64,000 nt of DNA, taken from Taxillus chinensis. Taxonomy: Eukaryota; Streptophyta; Magnoliopsida; Santalales; Loranthaceae. The stretch lies in assembly GCA_023512835.1 (NCBI GenBank), contig CM042088.1, forward strand, positions 18,714,986 through 18,778,985, given 5' to 3'. The notes beneath the pieces are model-generated. The model was not told the origin of the DNA. It ran no database searches and saw nothing but the letters and a program-made list of their open reading frames with translations. Of this stretch, positions 32,105-43,282 are shown piece after piece; position 1 is the stretch's first letter, and the number at the start of each line of letters is the position of its first letter. The translations under genes were made by a program, and so were the position numbers.

Positions 32105-33195
32105 GTACGATCTAAGGGGGAGCAAAGGCTTCATTTATTACTCAAGTAATGACCCCCTTATATGTCTCGGATGCTCTACCATATAAGCTCTCACTTTTGG
32201 ATTTGATTGGGCATGCATTGTTGAATCGGAATTGTGGCATGATTGAATGTTTTTACTTCTTCAATTGTGCATCTTAATATGATAATCAATTGATTGTTAC
32301 TGGCATGTGTTCTTTAATCCATTATCACTCATGAAACTTAAGTTGGACAAATTATATAGATTTAATTAATCTTAGCTACGTCTTTCAGCATGAAGGTTTC
32401 GCTATGTTGACTAATATGAACTTATGTGTTTCTTATCTGTCATATGCATTGATTTTTGTAAAATGATCCTTAACACGTATGTATGTGTCTCTCGCTTTCA
32501 TTTTTAATGCATAAGTTCTGATTGTTTTTCATTAGTTCGGATTATGCTGAATTTTCTTTATTTATCATATATTCGTACTAATCCCAACCTGTTAAGTCTT
32601 CTGTTCTTTTAGTTTATCTTTGTGAAGCTACAAGTTCAAATTCTTTTTGCATTTCATCAATATATATCTTGTTTGAAGTGTTGTGGTACTTGTTTTCTAT
32701 TTGACTTCAAGACAGCAAAGAAATCTACATCTCTCGTTCTACACATGTTTCTACGGACTCAGTCTGTTATTCATCTGGATATTCTTTTATGGATTCTCTT
32801 TACCCCGAATGATAGTTAGTTCATTTCCTCCTAACTCTTACATTGCGTATTTTTGAGGAGGAATAATAATGGTTCATTAAATGCACGTCTCGAGCCGGGC
32901 AATGAATCACTTCATTTTTCGAAAGAAGGCATATATCTGTCATAAATGCTTGGTTCTGCTGCCTCCACGTCATCTCATTACCCGGAGGTGCTCAACTATC
33001 AAGTCTAATGACATCAGATTGTCGAGCGGTTCACTATTCATTTCACTTAAACCCTAGATCTGCCTGCATCCACTGACCCACTATATATATCACAAGCTTT
33101 CAAGCGAAGAGCAACTTATCACTCTGATATTTCATAGTCGTTCTTCATCTTTTAAAAACCATACATTTCCTTTCCCTTCTCTCGATCAAATTTCA
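32105..33195 (+). other. Base copia spacer continued, with repeated polypurine block and promoter-like region
   Basis: No protein is visible. At 32112-32168 the block CTAAGGGGGAGCAAAGGC, then TGACCCCCTTATATGTCTCG repeats that at 9159-9220. The last 250 bp before the ORF at 33196 look like a promoter: CCACGTCATC near 32967, TAATGACATCAG near 33007, and CACTATATATATCAC at 33079-33093. After removal of the insertion, about 1.65 kb separates the end of pol from the 3' ORF. Confidence 0.6.
33082..33091 (+). promoter_or_regulatory. Possible internal TATA box upstream of the copia 3' ORF
   Basis: TATATATATC lies about 110 bp upstream of the ATG at 33196, with a C/T-rich leader between (CTTTCCCTTCTCTC). 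ACGT-type elements lie about 70-115 bp further up. This suggests the 3' ORF may have its own transcript instead of being made by splicing of the genomic RNA; this is inference from sequence only. Confidence 0.35.
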
Positions 33196-35489
33196 ATGAC
33201 ACCCAGAACTGCTCTCTCCAGCGTCAATCCAGGCCATTTGGTTAATTGGAATGCTATTTCCAATCCACCAGCATGGTTTCTAGAACTACGCCCTTTACTT
33301 AAAGTAAGCCATCTGTTAAACCTAGTCTTTGATCCGGTTGATCTTCTCATTGAAGGCATTGCTGAGTTCTACCGCAACATTCGCTGCACCACCGACTCCA
33401 TCCGATCCACCATTAGAGGTGAATCCATTGTCATCACCCCGACCGTCCTTTGTGCCGCTCTCCAACTCCCCTCCGGTCCTCATCAGCAACCAGACCCAGA
33501 GCCGGTGGCAGCTTCAATGGGTAGCACTTATTGAACTACCACCCTTGATTCCATCCCGTATGATCTGCTTCTTGCCATGTACAGAGTGTTTGAGGGCCTT
33601 CCGATGGATTGGGGGACCTTCCTGTTCCGGCTGCTGGGCAACAACCCAAAGAATCAATCTTTGGGGCGGATCCTCAGCATTATCCTCCGGCACTTGCGTC
33701 TATCCCACTTCAACGGACATGGCATCATTCCTTTCCCCCAAGCATTCTATCTCCGCCATCTCACGCCTAACGGGACTTTGACTGCTCGTTGGCTTTCTGC
33801 CTCTATCCGCCTTCTCCCAACTCTGGAACAACAAGGTAGTTTGGTTGGTGACCCAGTCGATATCTCTGCCCCTGAGGTTAGTTCTGCCCACCGGACCTCG
33901 TGGATTCGGCCTGTCACTGCTCCCTCCATCTCCTATGGCTCCCAGCACAGCGTTCACGCTGATCCATCCAAGGTTGCGGGGCCATCTCAGCCTAGCTGTC
34001 AACTAGCTATTTCATCAGCACCATCTGCCGCTAATACCCCCTGTTGGATCAAACCTAGAATTTGGATGATGCGGATCAAACCCTATGTAATTTGATTTAA
34101 GATGTTTCATGTTTATTCTAAGTCTGTGCAAAAGATAAAACTTTAATTCGGACCTACTTCTGTAAGAGCAAAGCAAATGACAGGATATATAATCCTGATC
34201 CGGATTATCATAAGTGTCGTCAAACACTTGGTAAATAACCAAGTCTTCATCTGGAGTAAGGACTCTCCGTACGGACTAATCACTCGACAAAACGACTAAG
34301 GAATCCGCGCGTTTATTGTTGATTGGACTAAGTCACTTTATGCGGAATGAGAATCTGAGTCTCCACCTCGTACGGAGTAAGAGAGATTTATTGCGGAGTA
34401 AGAAATGACTGATGCGGAGTAAGAACAACTGATGCGGGATAAAGAATCCGAATCATTACTCATGCGGAGTTAGGACAACTCACACGGAATAAGGATTCCG
34501 CATATCTACCTCATGCGGAGTAAGGAAGCGTTGACACGGAATAACGATTTCAGGACTTCATATACACGGAGTAAGCAACAACTGACACGGAGTAAGGATC
34601 CGAGCCTCGTTGATACAGAGTAAGGAAATCTACGCCGGACTAAAAAGACGCTACTTCAACTTATTCATACCGCATTTATGATATCAGCTCGCTGTGTTCC
34701 AATGTAAGACAAACTCATTGAAGATCTAAGCTGTCTTACACGTGGAGCACTCGGAGTTGTGGATGCAGTCCCAAATGCAATTGGAATCAAGCAAAGTAAT
34801 TCAATTCACTTATGCTTTCAATATTTTGAGCTCCACATTTGAAGCAGTTATAGCAGAAGCATTTTCCGAGAAGAACTTAATGTTTACACAGTGCTCGGAA
34901 AATACAATTCCAAGTTAGATTCCTAGGATGTCTATATATATCTGTAGCGTTGTACACTTAAAAGTGCTTACACATACAAAAGAAAGAACTGTTACGCGCG
35001 TGAGAAAGGTTGTTGTACAAGAGCTCATAGAGATTAAAAACGCCAGTGTGTGTAACTGTAAAATTGAGTGCTATTGTAATCAGCTGTAATTGCTGCTTAT
35101 TTTGTTGTAATTATCATCAAATAATAAAGCAAAATACTTCCACTATCTGGTTATCTTCCGCACTAATTTTATATCTTTTTACCAGATTGTGCTATACTTG
35201 TGAGAGAAAAAGGGTTTTGATTTAAGCCTATTCATCCCCCTCTAGGCTACTAGGGACCAACACCCCCGTACCTGTATCTCCTAACGTTGCTGTTGCCGTT
35301 GCTGCTGGTGTTGCTGCTGCAGTGGCTAATGTACCTCCATCTCCTCCGTAAGTACCCTTGCCCCCACTTCATCAACCACGAGACTATTTGGACTGTTTCC
35401 TTGCTGACACTCTTATGTACCTTTGGTTCCGTTTCAGTTTCACTTGCACCGCCACCATTCCTGACAATGATCTCCGGGTGTATTATGCA
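33196..35489 (+). pseudogene. Copia 3' ORF (base element): EFY-type domain and linker, split by a solo LTR
   Basis: Starts MTPRTALSSVNPGHLVNWN at 33196. The N-terminal domain shows LIEGIAEFYRNI, STIRGESIVITPTVLCAAL and later MYRVFEGLPMDWGTFLFRLL, the same layout as the Athila-like ORF (EFYASVYV ... VRITPEII). An in-frame TGA lies at 33532-33534. The frame runs to 34041, where a solo copia LTR (34042-35262) interrupts it; it resumes at 35263 in the same frame once one CCCCC copy is removed, with a TAA in PPSPP*VPLPPL. It ends at about 35489 where a Tat/Ogre-type element begins, before the protease domain. The second half is represented by the copy at 28567-30546. Confidence 0.78.
34042..35262 (+). 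repeat. Solo copia LTR in the 3' ORF
   Basis: Runs TGTTGGATCAAACC to GGGACCAACA, 1,221 bp, flanked by CCCCC on both sides (34037-34041 and 35263-35267). It is a divergent member of the same LTR family: motif array at about 34240-34640, TATA at about 34932-34941. No internal sequence remains, so it arose by recombination between the two LTRs of one element. Confidence 0.9.
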
Positions 35490-35999
35490 TGTTGTTGGAC
35501 CCCATTTTGTTCGGGTTGGACATACTAACCCCATTTTCTATATTTCTCTCTCATTACCATGTCTTGTGAACACTGAATAGCTCCAGGGGAGCCTAAAGTT
35601 GATTACCTCCACTACAAGCCCCTGAAGTGCCCCAAGGCTAACACCAGGTGATAGAGGGTAAAATTTGGAGACTAACGCACTTGACCGTGCTGAAATCCGA
35701 TGTAAAACGAATGAGTTATGGCCAAAATAGTTTTTGGAAGAAAAAGTCAAACTTGCCAAAAAATGGTCAATGCCCCTGGTCAAACTGCCTGGAAAAAAAT
35801 GACCATTCAAAAAAAAAAAAAAAAAAACTAGACTCGAAGACTTGAAGCCTTCGCGTCATCGAGGATTGACCTTCGACCCTCGCCTACGACCCTCTAATCT
35901 GTCCCTTTGAAGGAAGACCTCTGAGAGTCTATGACCCTCCTATCTGCGACCTTCAAAGGAAGACCTCCGAGTCTACAAACCTCCTATCCGCGACCTTTG

Positions 36000-38311
36000 T
36001 GTCACGCCCTAATTTCCTTACACCTGGAAACGGTTAGTGACTGCCCATGCCCGCACCCGAAAGGTCAAGGGGTTGGTGCAAGCACCTAGGCTGGACTTAT
36101 ACAATGGGTGCTGTCCCAATACTACACATCCGGGCTAACATGTCAAAGGACATGCCCCTAATTTCAAACCATACACACAATCATCATCCAGTCAAAATAA
36201 CATATCACAGTTTACTTCACTTCAAAGAGGTCTCAAGTCCATTACAACTCAAATGGGGGGAAAGCTCCCAATTAAACCCACAATACCAAATTCAGTTTAC
36301 AAAATAGCTCAAACCAAAACAGAAAGCCAAAGATACATTAACAATCAAATAAGGAGGGTCCCATAGCCTCTATGGCCATTCACCTCGGCTCTGTCACCTA
36401 TCGCCGGCTAGACCCTGCAAAGTGAACAATTCAAAGGAGGGGTGAGCAAACCATAGCTCAGTAGGGATCAAGTCTCCCCGGGCCCATCCTACACTACTGG
36501 AATGCATGTTTAGTGGATGCTTGTGCTAGGGTAGTGAACTAGTTGAAACCACACACAAAAACCATCAAACACATCCCATATTTAGAGAGAGAGGTTCCAA
36601 AGATATAACAGTCCCATACTCAAGGCTCCAGTCTAGTGACTGTCCCGTATCCAAGGCTCTAGTCCAATGACTGTCCCGTAACTAAAAGGGTTCTAGCTTG
36701 GCAGCTGTCCTGTGGATCAAAGGCTCCAGCTCAACAGCTGTCCCGTAGCATACAACATTTAGCACTCAAACAAAACTCAGTGAAATGCAATCACATAACT
36801 CAGCACAAGGTGCCCAGCAGGCATAATTTATTTCAATACAAGATGCTCAATAGGCATAATACAACTCAACACGTATTAATATAATTTACAATGCACTCAG
36901 TTCATGTAGTGCAACCACAATCTCGAGAACATTCACAAGATACGCTTTATTTTCCTATATCGGTGTTCATTAACCATTCCGGTAAGTTTTTAGGTAAATT
37001 AACTCCGGGATTTCATGCCAATTACATTATTTTCCACTCAAGAACCTTCTGGCTAAATGGGGAAGCCAGTGGAGGCAAAATAAGGGGGTGCACGTCATAT
37101 GGGTCATATGATGTGCAGGGGGATGTTTGGCTCCCTGCCCTCTACACAACTCCAGGAATGTTGGGGTAAAATTTCAAACCAATTGGGCTTGCACGTGAAA
37201 TGGGCTTTTCACGTGCACAAGGGTTTTTGGCTCCCTGCTTTCTACACCTTTCAGGGAAGCCTGGGGTAAAATTTCAGACCAAATGGGCTTGCACGTGAAA
37301 TGGGCTTTTCACGTGCAATATGGCGTGCAGCCATATTTTGCACAGAGACCTTTGTTTTGTTGTTTTAACCACTTTTCTCTAAAGGACCTCTCTCAAATTA
37401 TGTTTAGATTGTGAGTTATTAGACTTGAAAGTTAGGGTACATAGCCTGGTTTCAACTCCAGCTATGTCCCTCATATCGACCTACCCATCCAGACCATCCC
37501 AGTTATTTTATTCACTTTTAATTATCCAGGATATCTTGAAACCTCACAATCAAGCATCATATTAGTTTGTGTGGGGGCATAAACTCAACATCAACATGAA
37601 TAGGACCATAACAGATCCGTACCCAGAAACTCGATGTCGCAATAAAGGGTATAAACCCAAAATTCTCAATACACATCGAGGGTATAAACCCAAAATTTTC
37701 GAAGGCATGAATATGAACACGAATTCCCTACCTCAAAATCGGAGAATACAACTGGTCGTTGTATTCTAGCAATCACGTCTCTGGGCTCTCGTCCACTGCA
37801 GAAATCCTTGGATCGCCAGCCTTGGATCGTCCTCGCCGTCTCAGGCCGTCTCCCTCTTTCCGGCAGTCTCCCTCTCTGGCCGTCTCTCTCTCTCTCTCTC
37901 TCAAGGGGTGACGGCTGCTAGGGTTTTGGAATGAGATCCCCAAAGTTTGAACCCTTTTTCCTTTATATATTTTCCCTCATAATCAAAACGACGTAGTTTT
38001 GATTAATTTTAAAGCCCAGCATCTATAAGCCCAAAGGCCAAGGTTTTCTAATCCACTTCATTAAGCTCTACAGCCCAACAATTAAGCCCAAATCATATTT
38101 TAAATAAAACTCTCAAATATATTAATTTGGGATATTTTAATTTATGTGAAATTCCCAAAATACCCCTCAGGGCCTCGAACTCCGAATCGAGCCCAAGCAT
38201 AGTCAAAATTCTCCATTTGACAAGCACATCAATGTGTTAATGTTCACTCTCTAAAGCAAGGCCTCTTACTCAAGGCTAACTCCAAGAACCCCTCAAATAC
38301 GGGTCCTTACA
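36000..38311 (-). repeat. 3' LTR of the outer minus-strand Tekay element
   Basis: 2,312 bp, running (minus strand) from TGTAAGGACCCG at 38311 to GGGGCGTGACA-type end at 36000. It carries an ACGT palindrome near 37983-38004, TATA-like AATATATAAAGG near 37970, a CT microsatellite (37883-37902), hairpins at 37089-37118, 37189-37218 and 37288-37318, a GGGACAG-type tandem repeat (about 36610-36750), and the conserved block (36432-36482). Confidence 0.92.
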
Positions 38312-38486
38312 TCCTCTCCCCCTTAAGGACTTTTCGTCCCCGAAAAGAAAGCTGGGGTTGAAAGGAAACCACAACCACAATTAATGCACCCAATACATAA
38401 CAGCAAAATAATTGATCAGCACCCATGTAACAACAAAAGAAAATCAGTACCAATAGTACCTGATGTTTATGTCTTCCTCCCCTCCT
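38312..38486 (-). other. Polypurine tract and 3' untranslated region of the outer Tekay element
   Basis: On the minus strand the tract AAGGGGGAGAGGA abuts the LTR start at 38311. No coding sequence lies between it and the polyprotein stop at 38487. Confidence 0.85.
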
Positions 38487-39998
38487 TCAGGGTTGTTCGT
38501 CCTCGAACAGATCAGGGTAGTGAGCACGCATCTCAGTCTCACGTTCCCAAGTCTCTTCCTCCATACCTCGGTGTTGCCACAACACCCGAACCAGTGGGAT
38601 AGTCTTTCCTCGGAGCTGCTTCTCGCGCCTATCCAAAATACGGATTGGGGCCTCAATAACTGTCATATCTTCCTCAATATCCAGATTACTCCAATCCAGT
38701 ACATGTGTGGGATCTGGATGATATGCCCGTAACTGGGATACATGGAAAACATTGTGAACTCTGCTCAAACTAGGTGGTAAGGCCAACCTATAAGCAACAG
38801 GTCCAACTCTACTCAAAATCTCAAACGGTCCAATGTATCTTGGAGATAACTTGGATCCCTTTCTAAATCTTTTATGTCCCTTCCGTGGAGAAACACGAAG
38901 GAACACATGATCTCCAACCAAAAACTCTAATGGTCGGCGTCTGTGGTCCGCATAGGACTTCTGTCGACTCTGAGCTGTAAGAAGGCGCTGCCTAATCAGC
39001 TGGACCTTGGCCGTAGCCTCCTGGACCAATTGGGGTCCCAACATGGCTGCTTCTCCAGCCTCTGCCCAACATAATGGAGACCGACATGGTCTACCATACA
39101 GTGCCTCAAACGGGACCATCCCAATAGAAGCTTGATAGCTATTATTATAGGCAAACTCTACCAGAGGAAGGTGAGAAGCCCACGATCCTCCAAAATCGAG
39201 CACACAAGCTCTCAACAGATCTTCTAGTGTTTGAATGGTCCTCTCTGACTGGCCATCAGTCTCGGGGTGATAAGCCGTACTCAGATTGAGTCGTGTCCCC
39301 AAGGCTTCTTGCAAGCCACTCCAAAATCGTGAGGTGAACCGTGCATCTCTATCTGAAACGATAGACATAGGTACCCCATACAATCTGACAATTTCGTTGA
39401 TATACAACTGGCTTAAGGTGCCAATGGAGTCTCACTCCCGAATAGCTAAGAAATGAGCTGATTTTGTCAAACGATCTACAATGACCCATATCATGTCCTT
39501 CCGGCCAGAGGTGGCGGGAAGTCCTGTCACGAAGTCCATGGTAATGTGTTCCCACTTCCACTCAGCCACAGGTAAGGGCTGCAATTGACCTGCAGGTCGT
39601 TGGTGCTCTGCCTTGACTTGCTGACAAGTGAGGCACCTGGAAAAAAATTCCGCTACGCTCTTCTTCAATCCCGGCCACTAGAACTGTGCTCTCACGGCAT
39701 GATACATCTTTGTCCCCCCTGGGTGTACAGCCAAACGGGAATGATGAAATTCCCTCATCAAATCCTCTCGAAGGAAGGGTGGAACTATCAAACGCCCCTG
39801 AAACCTCAACTCGTGTTCAGCTCCTTCTGTCCATTCTTCGGACAGCTCACCGACCCCTATCTGGGCCCGGATTACCTCACAGTCCACGTCTCCCAACTGT
39901 CCATCACGGACACGTTGGTATAATTCTGGCATCACAGTGATAGGGCACAGGGCTGCTTTCCCACTACTAAGATCAGGCTGTACCTGAAGTACTGCTAG
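38487..39998 (-). pseudogene. pol: Tekay-type integrase with chromodomain-like C terminus (outer element)
   Basis: In order: HHCC zinc domain (FHHSRLAVHPGGTKMY ... CLTCQQVKAEHQRP), first Asp in ITMDFVTGLP, second Asp in [13 protein letters not shown], Glu in [12 protein letters not shown], then [28 protein letters not shown] and [11 protein letters not shown]. The tail ([46 protein letters not shown]) is a chromodomain of the type lacking the first aromatic cage residue, as in Tekay/Del chromoviruses; it may direct integration to heterochromatin. Two in-frame stops: TAG at 39678-39680 (Trp of QFWW) and TGA at 39432-39434 (Arg of RERDS). All motifs are in one frame with gag and RT. Confidence 0.93.
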
Positions 39999-41899
39999 CT
40001 ATTCCATCATTTTCCATTCTCCAATGGAAACCTCAGCTTTGCCCTTTCTACTTAGCGCGTCAGCAACAACATTCCCTTTTTCAGGTGTATAGGAGAGTGT
40101 GAAATCGAACATCTGCAGGTACTCTACCCATCTCCTCTGCCTCAGGTTCAAGTCTCTCTGGGTGAAAATATATTGTAGGCTTTTGTGGTCCGTGTACACC
40201 ACAAATTTCTCCCCCAACAAATAGTGTTGCCACGACTTTAAGGCAAAAATCACTGCTGCCAACTCCAGGTCGTGTGTTGGGTAATTTTGCTCATGAGGCT
40301 TCAGCTGTCGTGAGCCATAAGCTATGACTTTGCATTCTTGCATTAGAACACACCCCAGTCCAACTCGGGACACATCACAATATACCTCATAAGGCACTCC
40401 CTCTTGTGGTAGACTCAACACAGGTGCAGTGGTCAGCCGAGTTTTCAATTCCTCGAAAGCTTTCTGACACTTGTCCGTCCACTCAAATTTGGCTCCTTTC
40501 CGTGTCAGGGCTGTCATCGGTGCTGCCAATCGTGAAAACCCTTCCACGAAGCGCCGGTAATATCCCGCCAGTCCCAAGAAACTACGGATCTCAAAGACAT
40601 TAGTGGGCCTCTTCCAAGATGATACAGACTCAATCTTGGTTGGGTCCACTCTTACTCCTTCAGCAGATACCACATGCCCAAGGAAATGCACCTCTCTCAT
40701 CCAAAAGTCACACTTACTAAATTTAGCATATAACTGATGATTTCGTAGTGTCTGCAACACCACGGTCAGATGTTCCCCATGCTCCTCTCGGGTCTTAGAA
40801 TATACGAGGATGTCATCAATGAGCACCACTACGAAGGAATCCAGATATGGGGCAAATACCTGGTTCATTAGATGCATAAACACTGCCGGTGCATTCGTAA
40901 GCCCAAAAGGCATCACTAGCCACTCATAGTGCCCGTATCTGCACTTGAATGCAGTCTTAGGGATATCCTCCATCCTGACCCTCAGCTGATGGTACCCCAA
41001 ACGGAGATCAATTTTCGAAAACCACCGTGCTCCACTCAGTTGGTCGAATAAGTCATCAATCCTCTGTAACGGATATTTATTCTTTACCGTCACTTGGTTC
41101 AGCTTCCGGTAGTCAATACAGAGTCTCAATGACCCGTTTGCCTTCTTAGCAAACAGTACTGGTGCACCCCAAGGTGATGTACTTGGGCGAATGAAGCCTT
41201 TATCTCCAAGCTCCTCTATTTGCTTTTGTAGCTCTCTCAATTCAGCAGGTCCCATCCGGTATGCCACTTGGGAGATAGGTCCCACCCCGGGTACCAGTTC
41301 AATTGTGAACTCAGTACTCCTGTGTGGAGGTAATTCCACTAACTCTCTAGGGAACACATCCTGGAAGTTCTCAACCACATCAGGCCACGCTCTTTTCTCT
41401 AAGTTACCTTCCTCCTCGAAGGTTAGAGTGGCAAGTCTATGGGTAATATTACCCCATAGCTCCCTCATTGGCCCTGCTCTCCCGGCATTCTTATCCCATT
41501 CACCCACTATAGTACAGGAAGTTCCTGTGGGTGTAGTAAACGACACTCGTCATCTATAGCAGTCAATCTTAGCCTGAAAGGCCAACAACCAGTCCATTTC
41601 CAGAATCAAATCGAATGTCCCCATGGGCATCACATAAAGATCAAATTGGAGTTCAACTTCTCCAATTATAAGTACGCATTCACGACATACACGGTTTATT
41701 GTCACCGTTCCTCCCATAGGTGACTCAACACACAGAGGCCTATCAGCCCTCACACAAACAAGTCCAAGGCCCTCAACCAAGGACTCCGCAATCAGGGAGG
41801 ACGATGCTCCGGTATCAAACAGTACAGCAACTACAGTACGGGATTGTAAAATAGTACCTCGTACTACTGAAGACCCGGCTCTGTCTTCCTCGGAGGGTG
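39999..41899 (-). pseudogene. pol: Tekay-type protease, RT and RNase H (outer element)
   Basis: The protease reads VLFDTGASSS (DTG intact near 41808-41816), followed by FDLILEMDWLLAF. After TGA 41550-41552 (Arg codon CGA in the relatives) the RT covers [36 protein letters not shown] and [11 protein letters not shown], with both catalytic Asp of the DD pair present. RNase H has [24 protein letters not shown] and [11 protein letters not shown]. The TAG at 39999-40001 (Gln of MMEQLAV) ends this part. Apart from these stops the frame is open. Confidence 0.93.
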
Positions 41900-43265
41900 A
41901 TGGAAGATCCTCCCTCTCTGCGGGTGCTGAGGTAAGCACGTATGCTCTGCCTTGACTCACCCCAACACTTGCCTCTACAACCTTCCCTTTAGCTCCATCC
42001 TGGAGTCCACTTGGACGCCCCTCCGATCCTCCTTGTGTTTTTGCATAGTTAGAACCGGCCTGACTGGGTTGCCACGAACGTGCTGGCCTCGGAGCTGGGG
42101 CTTGAGATTGGCTCCCTCCTTTGCCTCCTTGTGTCACACTTCCAGCTCCCCGACTGTTCCCCTTACTGAAACACACCGTTCTAAGGTGCCCTGTCTTCCC
42201 ACAGCCATGACACAACAGGTGCTGTTTGGGGCACTCACGTTTCAGGTGTCCTGACTGGCCACAACAAGCACACTCTCTGGGAAAACTCACAGCTGAGCCC
42301 CCCTGTCCTCCAAAACTACGGAACCTCGGTGGAGCCATTGAAGCTTGGCCCCGGTCTTTAGGAAAAGTTCCACTCCCAGACTCAACCTTTTGTCTCTTGG
42401 AGTCCCCTTGCTTGTCACGTCCACTCTGTCCCAGCCGCTCTTGATGAGCTTGTCTTCCCTCCTCCAATCCTCTCTCAACAATTTTGGCTGTGTCAACGAC
42501 TTCTGCATAAGTTTTCAACCTCAGCATTTCTACTCTTTGCTTCAGGGCAGGTCTGAGTCCCATGGTAAATTTATGGGCCTTCAGATCCTCTCTAGATATT
42601 GCCTCTGGGGCAAACCGACTCAGACCTCTAAAGTCCCGCTCGTACTCAGCCACTGAGCGTGAGCCCTGCTTCAAGTTGCTGAACTCTTCCCTTTTCTGCC
42701 ACCGCAGCGACTCTGGGAAGAATTCCTCATGAAATAGCTGGAGGAACTCGTCCCAGAACATGGCCTCCATGTCCCGGCTCCCTGATATGCTCAGCCACCA
42801 CTCCAGGGCTTCTTCTTCCAACTGGCGGACTGCCAGCCTCACTTTATCTTCCTCCTAGGATCGGAGAAAAGAGAATATGTGCTTTATCTGGCGCAGCCAA
42901 TGCTCTGCTGCCAGAGGTTCAGCTCCTCCCTTGAACCTTGGTGGGTGTTCCTTTCGGAAACACGTCACCACGTCTTCTTCCTCCCGTCTCACTGGCACTT
43001 CCTGCCTGCGTGGAGGTTCTGCCTCACGGGGTGGGGAAGGTGGTGCTGCCTGCCGTGCCAGCATCTCCTGACGTACCTCATTTAGGATCTCCCCCCTAAG
43101 GTCCTCACGCATTCCTTGTACATTCTCGCTCAAAGCTCTGACTTGGGCCATGATCTGCTCTATGGGATCATCACCCTCTACTCGTGGTTCTCCCTCTTGT
43201 CTAACCCGTGCAGAAGACTCATCTTCTACAGCTTGGGTAGCTCGGGTTATTCTCCTAGGAGGCAT
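41900..43265 (-). pseudogene. gag: Tekay-type gag (outer element)
   Basis: Begins MPPRRITRATQAVEDESSA at 43265, with the gag domain (PRFKGGAEPLAAEHWLRQI, EFLQLFHEEFFPES, EYERDFRGLSRFAPE, MGLRPALKQRVEML) and two zinc knuckles, CACCGQSGHLKREC and CHGCGKTGHLRTVC. The only break is a TAG at 42855-42857 just before EEDKVRL. A nested Tekay element starts 18 bp upstream of the start codon, separating this gag from its promoter. Confidence 0.92.
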
Positions 43266-43282
43266 TCTCTACACATTAGATA

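Noticed and set aside
33196..34095. Host gene with its own promoter
   Set aside because: The frame continues into sequence shared with the copia 3' ORF copy at 28567 and follows copia pol with only a TSD-bounded insertion between, so it is element-borne. Capture from a host gene remains possible.
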